A stretch of DNA of 64,000 nt from Flavobacteriaceae bacterium (GCA_018402135.1 JAGYJF010000006.1:62001-126000); one strand, 5' to 3'; shown: positions 8,049 through 17,507, counted from the stretch's first letter. The notes: generated by a model not told the origin, from the letters alone. Numbers and translations are program-made.

Positions 8049-9269
8049 TTAAAACACAATTTGAAACAACAATTCTCCAGTGGTGATATTATTACCAAGA
8101 GCAAAGTCGGTAGTGCTGATGGCAGCTTGTAATTTAAGATTGTTACCATCAAAGTACTTGGTGATTCCGAAGGTGTAGTTGCTAAAGTCAGATAGTAAAG
8201 AGTCTGTATTTGTATCAAATTCGGGTTGCGAATTTTCGTATCTAAAATCAAAGCTCAACCCACCAGTTGTAACATAACCTGCTTGGGCTGTAAAACTATC
8301 GCCTAAAATTAAAAACTGACTTATTTGAGTGGGAGCCAAAATGGTTGCGGCATTCTCGTCTATAAACAATCTGTCTAAACCTGTAGCCGTCGCATTTGTG
8401 TATTCTAATAGAGCAGAGAATCCTTGGTATTTTAATAATAGATCGGTGTAAAACTGAGAATAATCTGGTAGTGCAATGCTACCGTTTTGGTCGTATAATA
8501 AAAACTCGCCATGGCCTTCTCCAGCAGAATGACTTGCTCCGTTATTTTGGCTTACTGCGGCGCCTACTAACACTTTTAGTTTGTCTTCGCGTTTTAAATC
8601 CGCTGTATATAAATCGTTACCTTGTTTAAACGCCCCAAGCGGATACACGTCTAATCTAGCACCAATTTTAATGCCTCCAAAATCGGTATCCCTAGAGTCG
8701 GTTCCAAATGAATTTCTACCATCGCCAGAAGTTAAGGATGCTTTAGGTGCTAGCACAATACCATTTCCAAACTCAAAATTTGTTTCAACAAATAATCCAA
8801 ACTCTCTACCTGTTCTGCTAAAAGTTCTGCTGCTTAAACTTCGGTCTGTGAACTGCAGTCTGTCTTCTCTATACAGCATTTCTCTGTTGTTTACAAAGTT
8901 TTGTTTCTGTCCAGCTGAAATGGTAAACCATGAAAACGGATGGTAGGCAATCCAAGCATCAAGTAAAGGGTCTCTACTGCTAAAATCGGTTTGCACCAGA
9001 AAACTTATTTTTTCTTTCACTGCAGTACCGCCTAGCATAAAGAAGGCTCTTTTGGCATTGAATTGGTAATCTGAATCACTCCCTTTTGCTTTTTCAAACG
9101 ATACGCTTGGTTGTATAAAACCGCTAATAAAAAATTGATAGTCACCGTTATTTAGATTAAAAGTGATGCCTTTTCCTAGCTCGAAATCTGCTGAATTTTT
9201 AGGTTCTTCTTCCTGTGCATTGAGTAATGTTGCGCAAAACAACAGGGAAATACAAATTAGATGTTTCAT
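8049..9269 (-). CDS. Porin_O_P-type outer-membrane porin (second of two in the operon)
   Basis: A 406-residue outer-membrane beta-barrel of the OprP/OprO-like family (Porin_O_P), which usually passes anionic solutes. A signal peptide of about 18 residues ends LLNAQ. The mature protein shows alternating aromatic/polar strands, the family stretch FFISGFIQPSVSFEK near the start, NAKRAFFMLGGTAVKEKISFLVQTDFS, and GREFGLFVETNFEF mid-protein, and ends in an aromatic Phe (LLFQIVF) as expected for assembly by BAM. It is the last gene of a seven-gene operon, 11 bases after the M14 peptidase gene. It is a paralogue of the porin at 10824, so the pair probably brackets uptake of the locus substrate or of its cleavage products. 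Confidence 0.88.
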   Translation of the reverse strand: MKHLICISLLFCATLLNAQEEEPKNSADFELGKGITFNLNNGDYQFFISGFIQPSVSFEKAKGSDSDYQFNAKRAFFMLGGTAVKEKISFLVQTDFSSRDPLLDAWIAYHPFSWFTISAGQKQNFVNNREMLYREDRLQFTDRSLSSRTFSRTGREFGLFVETNFEFGNGIVLAPKASLTSGDGRNSFGTDSRDTDFGGIKIGARLDVYPLGAFKQGNDLYTADLKREDKLKVLVGAAVSQNNGASHSAGEGHGEFLLYDQNGSIALPDYSQFYTDLLLKYQGFSALLEYTNATATGLDRLFIDENAATILAPTQISQFLILGDSFTAQAGYVTTGGLSFDFRYENSQPEFDTNTDSLLSDFSNYTFGITKYFDGNNLKLQAAISTTDFALGNNITTGELLFQIVF

Positions 9270-9280
9270 GGTTTCTTATT

Positions 9281-10822
9281 TTAATTTGTTTTAGAGAGTC
9301 TGTATATTGGTAATTCTTGATTTAATTCGGTTTTTAAAACACCAAAACTTATAAAACTGTTAGGCGCCTCGGGTTCTAGTATTTCGTACAGTAAGGCCGT
9401 GTTTTTTTGGTTGGTGCTGATTTTAAAGCTGCCTGCAGGAAAGGTAATTTCTTTCTCAATTAGTTTTGTTGCTACCGTTTGTAAATTCATTTTTTCGTAG
9501 GTAGTTTCATCTCGATTGTAGTCTGTAATTAAATAACTTTCAACTTTTAAAGTAAAGGCCTCGTTAAAAGTTTCAACTTCTAAACCCAAAACCTTTAATT
9601 TATCTACCAGCATCGAAAGGTCATGATGAAGCAGATACGCCTCAGGTTTTTGTCTTACAAGCTTAGGTTCAGCTTTTTTGGCATCTCTTACTATTACAGT
9701 CATATCTGTAAGTTTGTAACTATCTAAATCAATTACTGAAATATCCTCTTTAAATGGCATTCTAGAGCTAGTAACTGTTAGGATTTCATTAGATTTTTGT
9801 GCTGCTTTAATAGATTTTTTTATTAAATCGACGTTGTTGTATGTTGTTTCAAGAAATGACATACCTACTAAAAAGGTGGTATTAATGCGACGTTTAAACG
9901 ACGTTCTTCCTAGATTGACGCCTCTTACTTCTATTAATGCCGAAATGGTATTGGTTAGAGCGAAATTAGTGGCACTAGATCTAGCATTGGTTGAGCCTTT
10001 ATTAAAATGAATGTCTCCGGAATAGGTAGCTGTAGACATATAGTCGTTATGTCTTAGATTATTTTCATCCATTGTTTTTCTAGCTTCTTCAACAAATAAA
10101 GTGTCAATGATACTCCGTAAATTTTCTGGCACATTATGATTGCTGCTGTATAAAAACATGACATCGTAGGCTGAGGTGATTCCAAAAGCACCCATTTTAG
10201 CGAAGTCTCTTCGGTAGGCATTATACTCGTGAAAGTCGAGTGCTACCTCTGGATTAAAATCTGAATAGGCCTGTTTAAGTGCTACTGTTTCTGGCGCCAT
10301 TAATTTGGTTTGATCTCTGTTTAAATCCAAGCCATTGGCAGCTAATCTATTTAATTTTATATAGCCATCAATATTGGCCATTGGAACGATGGCGAACTCC
10401 AAATTATCTAAGAGATATTTATAAGTTTCATCATTAAGCAATTTGTGAATTAAGTATAATACACCTTCGGTGCTGGCAGGTTCATTGCCGTGTAAACCGC
10501 TTTGAAGCCAAACTTTTATTGTTTCTTCGGAAGGGTTTGAGTTTTTGATATAAACGATTGGAATATCATATCCTCTCTGACTTTTCCCGATAAACTCAAT
10601 ACTCACTGAATTGGGGTGTTTATCTTTTTCGGCATTTAAAAATGACAACAATTCGTTGTAATCTGTAAATCCCTTTTTCTTTTGAAGTGCTGGTGTTACG
10701 TTTTCGATACTTTCGTTTTCAGGAAAAAACTGTTGGGTGACTTTCTTTGGTTCAGGGTTGAGCTGCGCCATCGCGATGTTTACGACCATTAAACAAAAGA
10801 GTATGTGTAGAATCAATTTCAT
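9281..10822 (-). CDS. secreted M14-family zinc carboxypeptidase
   Basis: A 513-residue metallopeptidase with a signal peptide (about 1-19, ending AMAQ). Zinc ligands His111 and Glu114 lie in SGLHGNEPAS, the third ligand is His198 in LDFHEYNAY, and the proposed general base is Glu298 in ISALIEVRGVNLG. The substrate-binding segment DLNRDQ is also present. Members remove C-terminal residues or trim cell-wall and amide-linked peptides. The gene lies between two porin genes, one base from the upstream one and 11 from the downstream one, in the operon that also encodes isoaspartyl dipeptidase. I infer that it trims the polymer or peptide in the periplasm. The exact specificity cannot be read from sequence. 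Confidence 0.88.
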   Translation of the reverse strand: MKLILHILFCLMVVNIAMAQLNPEPKKVTQQFFPENESIENVTPALQKKKGFTDYNELLSFLNAEKDKHPNSVSIEFIGKSQRGYDIPIVYIKNSNPSEETIKVWLQSGLHGNEPASTEGVLYLIHKLLNDETYKYLLDNLEFAIVPMANIDGYIKLNRLAANGLDLNRDQTKLMAPETVALKQAYSDFNPEVALDFHEYNAYRRDFAKMGAFGITSAYDVMFLYSSNHNVPENLRSIIDTLFVEEARKTMDENNLRHNDYMSTATYSGDIHFNKGSTNARSSATNFALTNTISALIEVRGVNLGRTSFKRRINTTFLVGMSFLETTYNNVDLIKKSIKAAQKSNEILTVTSSRMPFKEDISVIDLDSYKLTDMTVIVRDAKKAEPKLVRQKPEAYLLHHDLSMLVDKLKVLGLEVETFNEAFTLKVESYLITDYNRDETTYEKMNLQTVATKLIEKEITFPAGSFKISTNQKNTALLYEILEPEAPNSFISFGVLKTELNQELPIYRLSKTN

Positions 10823-10823
10823 A

Positions 10824-12119
10824 TTAGAGTGAAAAAGTTAGCATTACACGTGCAATCCATTCGTCACCTTCAATAGGGTTGCTGTTATTGTCATTGATGT
10901 TGTCACCGTCAACATAGGTAATATCGGCTTGAATTTTTGCACCGTAGTTTCTTGCCAAATACTGACTAACCCCTAAAGTGTAATAATTAGGTCGGCTATA
11001 AAATGTGGGATTGTTTAAGAATGAATTTTCGTCAGCTTTTAGATGAGTATAGCGTGCATCTAAAGAAATGCCACTTTTAAACAAATAACCCATTTGGATG
11101 TTGTAACCTTCACCCAACATCATTCTACCCTTGACATAATTTTCAACATTGTCAATGCCATTTACCGGAAAGGTAGTGGCTATTGAGCCATCGTTTCTAA
11201 CGCGTTGAGTAATATCGTCTGGTACTGTTGCTGTTGATTTGACAAATTCACCTAAAGCTGAAAATCCTTTGTATTTGAACAGGAAATCTATCCCAAATTT
11301 TGTATAGTTGGGCAAAGAAAAATCATCATTATTATTCAAGTACAATATATCTCCAGAGCCTCGACCTCGTCTACTACTTATGCCATTATTATAACTAAAG
11401 TTAGCACCAATCACTAACTTTGGTGCGAGTTCGCGCATCACATCGGCTTGTCTGAATTGGCCCAAGTTGGTGAATAATCCAAATGGCAAATAATCAATTC
11501 GGCCACCAACTTTTAAGCCACCAAAATCCCCATTAAAGACATTGCTACCATCACCATTAGTTAGCACAAAATAAGGTCTTAAGTAGGAGCCACGACCTGT
11601 TCTAAAATTACCATTTATAAATAATCCAAATTCTCTAATAGAGGCGAAGGCTGAGGTAAGCCGACTTCTTTCCACCAATTGTAAGGTGTTTGATAGCATG
11701 AATAACTCGCGGTTATCGGTGTAGGTGGCACGCTGGCCGAAGGATACAGTAATTCTAGAAGTAAGCTCATAATTAATTACTGCATCTAGCAAATAGAGCC
11801 CCTCTTGCTCTTCAAACTCGCCATTGCCAGTTAAATCAAATTGAAATCGATAACTAAATCGTTTATTGGCGGTTTCTCCATCTAATCTAAAACGTGCACG
11901 ACGCATTCTAAAGCGGTTCGCTGCGCTGAGGTCAGCTTCGGTATATTGTTTTGTCTCAAAATAAGGCTGGAGATAGCTGGTTATTTTAACTTCGTGACCT
12001 TCGTTGGTGGTAAGTCTTAAACCTTCGCCAAACTGATATGAACTGAGTTTAACTTGGCTAAAGCTGGATGCTGTTAAAATAAGCAGACCAACATTGAGTA
12101 ATAATTTTAGTGGCTTCAT
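10824..12119 (-). CDS. Porin_O_P-type outer-membrane porin (first of two in the operon)
   Basis: Outer-membrane beta-barrel of the Porin_O_P family. I place the start at the ATG at 12119, giving 431 residues and a clean signal peptide (MKPLKLLLNVGLLILTASSFSQ, about 20 residues). A TTG nine codons upstream would only add a charged extension overlapping the space after iadA. The barrel contains RFRMRRARFRLDGETANKRF and REFGLFINGNF, and ends MLTFSL with terminal hydrophobics. It is similar in architecture to the porin at 8049 but clearly diverged. Ten bases separate it from the isoaspartyl dipeptidase gene and one base from the M14 peptidase gene, so all three are expected on one transcript. Confidence 0.87.
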   Translation of the reverse strand: MKPLKLLLNVGLLILTASSFSQVKLSSYQFGEGLRLTTNEGHEVKITSYLQPYFETKQYTEADLSAANRFRMRRARFRLDGETANKRFSYRFQFDLTGNGEFEEQEGLYLLDAVINYELTSRITVSFGQRATYTDNRELFMLSNTLQLVERSRLTSAFASIREFGLFINGNFRTGRGSYLRPYFVLTNGDGSNVFNGDFGGLKVGGRIDYLPFGLFTNLGQFRQADVMRELAPKLVIGANFSYNNGISSRRGRGSGDILYLNNNDDFSLPNYTKFGIDFLFKYKGFSALGEFVKSTATVPDDITQRVRNDGSIATTFPVNGIDNVENYVKGRMMLGEGYNIQMGYLFKSGISLDARYTHLKADENSFLNNPTFYSRPNYYTLGVSQYLARNYGAKIQADITYVDGDNINDNNSNPIEGDEWIARVMLTFSL

Positions 12120-12129
12120 GTTGAATTTA

Positions 12130-13281
12130 TTACATGGATGATTCAAAAGTTCCTTTTACTAATATTTTTTTGTCTTTCATCATGTGTTGGCCTCTTGCAA
12201 ACACATCAATGAGTTCTAATTCTCTATTAAATACGCAAATGTCTGCATGGCAACCGACCGCTATTTTTCCTTTGTTTTTTAATCCTAGATTTTTTGCGGG
12301 ATTTGTTGTTATAAGTTTGAAAGCGTCTTCGATTGCAATACCACCATTTTTTATAAGCTGGATAACTTCAAATAAGTTTTGGTCGAAAGGTGCTTTTCTA
12401 ATACCTATAGCTTCTTTGTGATCGTTGAATTTTGTCAGTCCGGCATGGCCATCAGAACTAAAAGTGATATTGTCAATTGAAGCTCCTTTTTCCAAAGCGT
12501 ATAAAACCGATTGGTGTGGATCTGTATATTTCGAAGCACCTGTGGTAATGTCAATAATACCGCCAAGTTTGGCAAATTCAATAGCTTGTTCAAATAGTTC
12601 TTTTGTGCGTCCAACATGGGTTGGTGAGATGTGCTGAATAGGAAACTGGTACGTATTCACTAATTCAAATAGCACATCCATTTTGGTATCGAGGTTACCT
12701 AAGTGGAAATGTAAAATGCCTTTTTTGTTGGCTATGCTGCCGCCAACTCTTATATCGCGAAGTTTTCGGAGCAGTTCGGTGACTGTTGGATAAGACGATC
12801 TGATATCACTAATAGCTATTTTACAACCTAAAACTTTATCGATAAAAATCATGTCACCTTGAATACTATCTGTAATTGTAACCGAATCAACACCGTAATA
12901 GCCGCAGTACATAAAAGCAGTAATTCCTTCTTGATCTAGTGCTTTGGCTTTGGCATAGAGTGTTCTAATATTTCTTAGGGTACCGTCGGTTCCTAATAGC
13001 CCAACAACTGTAGTAGTACCGCAGGAAATAAGTTGACTTAATTGTATTTCAGGCGTCATGGAAGCGTATCCATCCTTACCGCCAGCTCCAGTAATATGAA
13101 TATGTTGATCGATTAATCCTGGTGTTACTATACAATCTGAATAATCATATACAAGCGCTTTTGAGGTAAAACTATCCAAATTATCATCGATAGCTACAAT
13201 GGTATCATTAGCGATTAAAATATCTTGTTTACCAAGGTGTTCTGGTGAATATAGGTTAGTATTTTTAAGAAGTTTCAGCAT
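12130..13281 (-). CDS. iadA: isoaspartyl dipeptidase (beta-aspartyl dipeptidase)
   Basis: Amidohydrolase-family (M38) zinc dipeptidase that cleaves beta-Asp-X dipeptides, releasing L-aspartate. All binuclear-site residues line up with the E. coli enzyme: His60 and His62 in GLIDQHIHITGAGG, Lys154 (the carboxylated lysine) in GCKIAISDIRSS, His193 in HFHLGN, His222 in PTHVGR and catalytic Asp277 in FSSDGHAG. Length (383) is normal and no signal peptide is seen, so it is cytoplasmic. It is two bases from the upstream transporter gene and ten from the downstream porin gene. Placement between a C4-dicarboxylate-type carrier and porins indicates a catabolic rather than protein-repair role here (inference). 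Confidence 0.94.
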   Translation of the reverse strand: MLKLLKNTNLYSPEHLGKQDILIANDTIVAIDDNLDSFTSKALVYDYSDCIVTPGLIDQHIHITGAGGKDGYASMTPEIQLSQLISCGTTTVVGLLGTDGTLRNIRTLYAKAKALDQEGITAFMYCGYYGVDSVTITDSIQGDMIFIDKVLGCKIAISDIRSSYPTVTELLRKLRDIRVGGSIANKKGILHFHLGNLDTKMDVLFELVNTYQFPIQHISPTHVGRTKELFEQAIEFAKLGGIIDITTGASKYTDPHQSVLYALEKGASIDNITFSSDGHAGLTKFNDHKEAIGIRKAPFDQNLFEVIQLIKNGGIAIEDAFKLITTNPAKNLGLKNKGKIAVGCHADICVFNRELELIDVFARGQHMMKDKKILVKGTFESSM

Positions 13282-13283
13282 AA

Positions 13284-14648
13284 TTATATAAAGTGATAAG
13301 TAAGCATAATTACCAAGGCAACACCTAGAGGAATTATATTACGTTTTACAATTTGCAAGGTTGAAACACCTGCAATTTCCGACACTGCAATGATAACGCC
13401 AGCTACTGGAGAAACTGTTCTTCCCATGGATGCCGACAGCTGCATTGGTAAAATCATAGAAGTGCTATTAACACCTAATGTAGAGGCTATCTTAGGAACC
13501 AAAGGGCCAAAAGCGAAAAAGGAAGCATTCCCACTACCCATTAACATAGAGGCCATAAAAATCATAATGGTCATAACGATGCTAATTCCTACAGCATTAA
13601 AACCAAGATTTTGGGTTAAGTCAATGAGTCCTTCAATAAATCCAAGACTTATAAGTCCTTTCGCGAAAATATCCGCAGCAATAATAAGGGTTACAACAGT
13701 TTTAAAAATATTACCCATACCATCCCAAAATACTTTTAAAGAAGCTAAAACGGTTTTAAAGTTTTTAACTCTAATGAGTTCAAAGATTATGGCTATGAAT
13801 AAACTTATGAGCATAGCCGTTGTGGTTTCAAGTTTGATCGGTGTGGAAAAAAGACTAAATAAATCAGAAAATACAATGAGTAATAAAATCGGTAAAACGG
13901 GAATAATGGCATAAATTAATGGTACATCTACGCTTTTTTCCTCAGATTTATTTTGAAGTGATTGATTCGCTTTATCTTTTTTGTCATAATACCTATTAAC
14001 AATATAATACGTCACCATCATAGAAATACTAAGCGGTAATACCAACAAAATTTGATGGTTCACAAAGTAAAAAACCGTGTCTATACCAATAATATTAGTT
14101 GCACTTGCTGTAATAGCGGATGCTGGCCCCATTCCAAATGCAGTAGTAGCAGTAATTACAGAGGCTGCGGATAATTTACTAACACCCAAATTGGTGAGAA
14201 TAGGAAACAGTGAAGCCATCAACAAAAGGGAAAGTCCTGCTGCCGAAGGTATGGCAACAAATAGAATTTGCCCAATAGGTATCACCAAAGAAGCAGCAAT
14301 GTAAGGATAGGATTTAAAGAGCCCAAGCGGTTTCATAGCCACATATACCAATGCATTTGAGGCGCCAATTTTATCAATGTAGGCTACAAATCCGCCAATA
14401 GCCATAATCATTAGTCCAACACCAGCATTGGTTTCTGCAAACGACTGTTTTATGTAAACGAACAAATCAAAACCTGAAAAACCAGAAGGTTTGTCAAGTA
14501 TGGGCATTTTTTGTTCTAAGATAAAAGCAATTAACAACATGGCTAAACCAGAGACCAATAATACTGCATGCGGATAGTATTTTTTAAGTAATAGGCGTGC
14601 AGTAATAATAATAAATACAAGTGACAATATTGGTCCTAAATTATCCAT
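13284..14648 (-). CDS. DcuC-family C4-dicarboxylate carrier
   Basis: A 454-residue inner-membrane carrier of the DcuC family, whose characterised members exchange or export succinate, fumarate and aspartate-like C4 compounds. About 12 hydrophobic segments are visible. Family-typical stretches are GASNALVYVAMKPL, LLLMASLFPILTNLGVS, the FWDGMGNIFKTVV segment, GSGNASFFAFGPLVPKIA and GRTVSPVAGVIIAVSE. It starts eight bases after the lamin-tail lipoprotein and ends two bases before iadA. In this setting it could import an isoaspartyl dipeptide or aspartate, or exchange the resulting dicarboxylate; the sequence does not decide which. Related YfcC-type carriers of peptides are a possible alternative reading. 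Confidence 0.85.
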   Translation of the reverse strand: MDNLGPILSLVFIIITARLLLKKYYPHAVLLVSGLAMLLIAFILEQKMPILDKPSGFSGFDLFVYIKQSFAETNAGVGLMIMAIGGFVAYIDKIGASNALVYVAMKPLGLFKSYPYIAASLVIPIGQILFVAIPSAAGLSLLLMASLFPILTNLGVSKLSAASVITATTAFGMGPASAITASATNIIGIDTVFYFVNHQILLVLPLSISMMVTYYIVNRYYDKKDKANQSLQNKSEEKSVDVPLIYAIIPVLPILLLIVFSDLFSLFSTPIKLETTTAMLISLFIAIIFELIRVKNFKTVLASLKVFWDGMGNIFKTVVTLIIAADIFAKGLISLGFIEGLIDLTQNLGFNAVGISIVMTIMIFMASMLMGSGNASFFAFGPLVPKIASTLGVNSTSMILPMQLSASMGRTVSPVAGVIIAVSEIAGVSTLQIVKRNIIPLGVALVIMLTYHFI

Positions 14649-14656
14649 TAAAGCTA

Positions 14657-15661
14657 TTAAAATGAAGAACCGTCAAGTTTGGTTCCAGGAGTATGTATGG
14701 CTCCGTTAGCTTCGGGTAAATTAGAATACCTTTCAAATTCTCCAGTTATATCTGGGCTTCGGGTGTAAGCTTCGTTCGGATTTCCAGAAAGGGGTGTGAT
14801 ATCGAAAGTTGCAATAACATTGGTACTAGCATCTTGAACAGTTACAAAATCTCCTGCATTATTCATATTTAATTGGCCTTCAGTGGCAGTTTGTACGATG
14901 GCACCGCCAAAAGTTCCTGTTGGATTGCCGCCACCAAAAACGACGATAACGCCATTCATAGGAATAACAGTTCCTTGAGGAAATACATGTCTAATTTGTG
15001 ATGCATCCGAAATGGTGTAACCGCTAATATCTAATTCTGGACCAGAATTAAAGAATTCTATAAATTCATCTTGGAGCGGACTTCTTATCCCGTCGCCGTT
15101 AGCATCTCCTGGTAAATCGTCGGCTGGGTCGTACAGTACTTCATTAATTATGAAACCAAGAAATGGACAGCCATTATTTTCAACAGGACCAGCAACATCG
15201 GGACACTCGTCTTGTGCATCTGGAATACCGTCGCCGTCTGTATCAGTGTCATCATCTAATAAGTTGATAGAAAGGTTAAATTGGGATAATATGTTAATAC
15301 CGTTAATGGCGCCTACATTTAATTCAATAGTTTCAGTACCTTCTATTGAATCATCTTGAATAGCATTAATTGATATGGATCCAGTGCTTGAACCTGAATT
15401 AATAACAATTTGGGAAGCGGAAAGGGAATAATCAACGCCTTGCGTTGCAGTTCCGCCTATAGTTAAGGGAATGTTTAACTGTGTTGAAGTAGAAGCGTTT
15501 AGCGTAGCGGTAACTGTTACGCTACCGCCATCTTCGCTAAACTGCGCTTCGGTGCTACTAAAACTGATTAGGGTCGGTGCGATATCTTCTGTTTCGCATG
15601 ATAAAATTGAAAGCATACACACTACAATAAAACACTTTTTAAAAAGAACAAGTTTATTCAT
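14657..15661 (-). CDS. lamin-tail-domain lipoprotein with Calx-beta-like region and thrombospondin type 3 repeat
   Basis: Start chosen at ATG 15661 (334 residues), because it gives a compact lipoprotein signal with lipobox SILSC (Cys22); a longer frame opens seven codons upstream. After the lipobox comes a Calx-beta-like region (about 27-130, with GVDYSLSAS and a DDSIEGTETIELNV motif), a calcium-binding TSP3-type segment (DTDGDGIPDAQDECPD), then a lamin-tail domain (about 165-325: IINEVLYDP, GDANGDG, DEFIEFFNSG, ISGYTISD). The protein should be surface or periplasm anchored. Its lamin-tail domain is closely similar to the one in the neighbouring gene at 15705, including GTFGGAIVQTATEGQLN. The function is unknown; bacterial lamin-tail domains are thought to be adhesion or anchoring modules. 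Confidence 0.8.
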   Translation of the reverse strand: MNKLVLFKKCFIVVCMLSILSCETEDIAPTLISFSSTEAQFSEDGGSVTVTATLNASTSTQLNIPLTIGGTATQGVDYSLSASQIVINSGSSTGSISINAIQDDSIEGTETIELNVGAINGINILSQFNLSINLLDDDTDTDGDGIPDAQDECPDVAGPVENNGCPFLGFIINEVLYDPADDLPGDANGDGIRSPLQDEFIEFFNSGPELDISGYTISDASQIRHVFPQGTVIPMNGVIVVFGGGNPTGTFGGAIVQTATEGQLNMNNAGDFVTVQDASTNVIATFDITPLSGNPNEAYTRSPDITGEFERYSNLPEANGAIHTPGTKLDGSSF

Positions 15662-15704
15662 ACCGCTATATTTTAATAACACTAATTGTTTGTAAACACT
15701 AAAT

Positions 15705-17375
15705 TTATTTGATAATTAGTTTTTTGATTTGAGACACGTTATCATAAGTCACTTTTACCAAATACAATCCAGTACTCAAGGACTGAACATCAATTGTATT
15801 TGAACCGGTTTTAGATTGAAAAACACTTTTTCCGTGTAAATCGTAAATTTCAATTTCTTTTTCACCACCATGATTTGATTGTATGGTAACAAAACCATTT
15901 GATACTGGATTAGGATACATAACAAAATTAATTTGTTCAGCGTTTATTACAGAAAGTGTAGTACCATCTGCTCTTAGTCCAGGCGAATAAAGTAATGATG
16001 CATTGGCGTTGGTGTGAAGCACAAAGTTACCTGTAATATCAGGATTTCTGGTTACAGATTGGTCCTGCCCAAATGATATACCTGTGCTACTACTATTAAA
16101 ATTAATAGCAACTCTACCATCTGGATTGGTAATTATTACAGAGTCACCAGTATTATTCAAATTTAATTGACCTTCCGTAGCTGTTTGAACTATAGCTCCA
16201 CCAAAGGTTCCTGTTGGCGTTCCTCCACCAAAAACTACAATTACGCCATTTGCAGGTACAATAGTTGGATTTGGAAAAGTGTGCCTAACCTGAGCAGCGT
16301 CGGATAATGTATAGCCGCTAAGATCTAATGGTGAGTTAGAATTGTTAAAAAACTCAACAAATTCGTCTTGCAATTGATCTCTAACACCATCGCCATTGGC
16401 ATCTCCTGAAATATCACTAGCAGGGTCAAAATGTAATTCGTTAATTACTAATGGTATGCAGTCGGGACTTGCGATGTCTCTTGTAATTTCGCAAACACCA
16501 CCATCTGCAATATCACTCATAGTTACAATAATATCTGTTCCTTCAGGAATATTAGAAACAATAATGGTTCCATTTTCTATTGTCGTTGGATTATCACCTC
16601 CGATGGTTCCAGCGGTTGTATTAACAATAAATGTATTACCAATATTACCACCCGTAAATTCGATTGAGGCTGAATAGGTGTCATTATTGGCACCTACAGT
16701 AAAAGTTTCACATTCAACTGTGTCAGAAATTATAGCAGTAGTGCAAACATCTCCAGTAGGTGTCCAACCAGCTCCCGAACCTAAAGGAAAGGTATCACCT
16801 AAAGTGTTAAACCAAGCTTCTAAACCAGTACCACCTTCGCAAGCGGTTTGGCTATCCGTTGACTGCAGAGGTGTAACATCCCAGTGGGTAATATCAAAGA
16901 TACCTATGTCAGGAATACCATTTTTTCTAGTGGCAACTGCATCAACGTGTTCCCATGCTTCGCCGGTGCCGTCTGTAAGGGTTTGACCAAACTGGCTGAC
17001 AACAACACCATTCAGAACAATTTGATAACCATCATCTCCGTTAGTTGCAGTGGCTACAACTACGGTATTGCTAGCATCAAAGGTGGTAGAAGGAAATTCT
17101 GCTTCCATTAAAGGAATATCTCGTACAATATAAACAAAGGCGTCAGTTTGCACTCCTAAGGCAGAAATATCAATCTGGTTGTCTGCCCAAGGTGCACCAT
17201 TTTGCATATAATTTAAAACCACATCGGTAGAAAAATCTACGGTGCCGTCAACATACAGTTCAACTGTTTTTACGAATGGGGTAGCGCAACCTGTTTCAAT
17301 GACCTTAGTAATGGTCACGTTTTGGGCCATACCAACGGAGCAACAAATAAGAAATAAAAAGTAGAGTTTTTTCAT
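15705..17375 (-). CDS. secreted lamin-tail-domain protein with T9SS C-terminal sorting domain
   Basis: A 556-residue extracellular protein, first gene of the operon. Signal peptide about 1-17 (ending VGMAQ). The N-terminal half (about 19-200) resembles a divergent lamin-tail-like module (TPFVKTVELYVDG). A second lamin-tail domain spans about 310-460, with LVINELHFDPASD, GDANGDGVRD, DEFVEFFNNS and LSGYTLSDAAQVRHTFP. The last 75 residues are a type A T9SS sorting domain (MYPNPVSNG, IEIYDLHGK, LSTGLYLVKV, KKLIIK), so it should be exported and attached to the surface or released. It is about 40 bases from the lamin-tail lipoprotein gene. I infer a role in binding or presenting the substrate at the cell surface. 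No catalytic residues are evident. Confidence 0.82.
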   Translation of the reverse strand: MKKLYFLFLICCSVGMAQNVTITKVIETGCATPFVKTVELYVDGTVDFSTDVVLNYMQNGAPWADNQIDISALGVQTDAFVYIVRDIPLMEAEFPSTTFDASNTVVVATATNGDDGYQIVLNGVVVSQFGQTLTDGTGEAWEHVDAVATRKNGIPDIGIFDITHWDVTPLQSTDSQTACEGGTGLEAWFNTLGDTFPLGSGAGWTPTGDVCTTAIISDTVECETFTVGANNDTYSASIEFTGGNIGNTFIVNTTAGTIGGDNPTTIENGTIIVSNIPEGTDIIVTMSDIADGGVCEITRDIASPDCIPLVINELHFDPASDISGDANGDGVRDQLQDEFVEFFNNSNSPLDLSGYTLSDAAQVRHTFPNPTIVPANGVIVVFGGGTPTGTFGGAIVQTATEGQLNLNNTGDSVIITNPDGRVAINFNSSSTGISFGQDQSVTRNPDITGNFVLHTNANASLLYSPGLRADGTTLSVINAEQINFVMYPNPVSNGFVTIQSNHGGEKEIEIYDLHGKSVFQSKTGSNTIDVQSLSTGLYLVKVTYDNVSQIKKLIIK

Positions 17376-17446
17376 AAGACATCGTTTTTAAGTTAGGAAA
17401 TAAATTAAAATACTTTAAAAATATTTTAAATTCATGTCAACAAAAG

Positions 17447-17480
17447 ACACCAATTATTAAAATATTATAATACCAATTAT
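17447..17480 (-). promoter_or_regulatory. direct-repeat operator upstream of the seven-gene operon (MocR site candidate)
   Basis: On the minus strand ATAATTGGTAT (17480-17470) is followed by ATAATTGGTGT (17457-17447) with 12 bases between, a 23-bp period. The same paired box occurs at 18993-19026. The core TGGTAT is the complement of ATACCA, the half-site reported for the MocR regulator GabR. A TTTTG and a TATTTTTA spaced like -33/-7 follow in the minus direction, so the boxes lie just upstream of the likely promoter, as expected for an activator. Confidence 0.7.
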
Positions 17481-17507
17481 CTTATCAATTAAAATCGACT
17501 AGAAATT

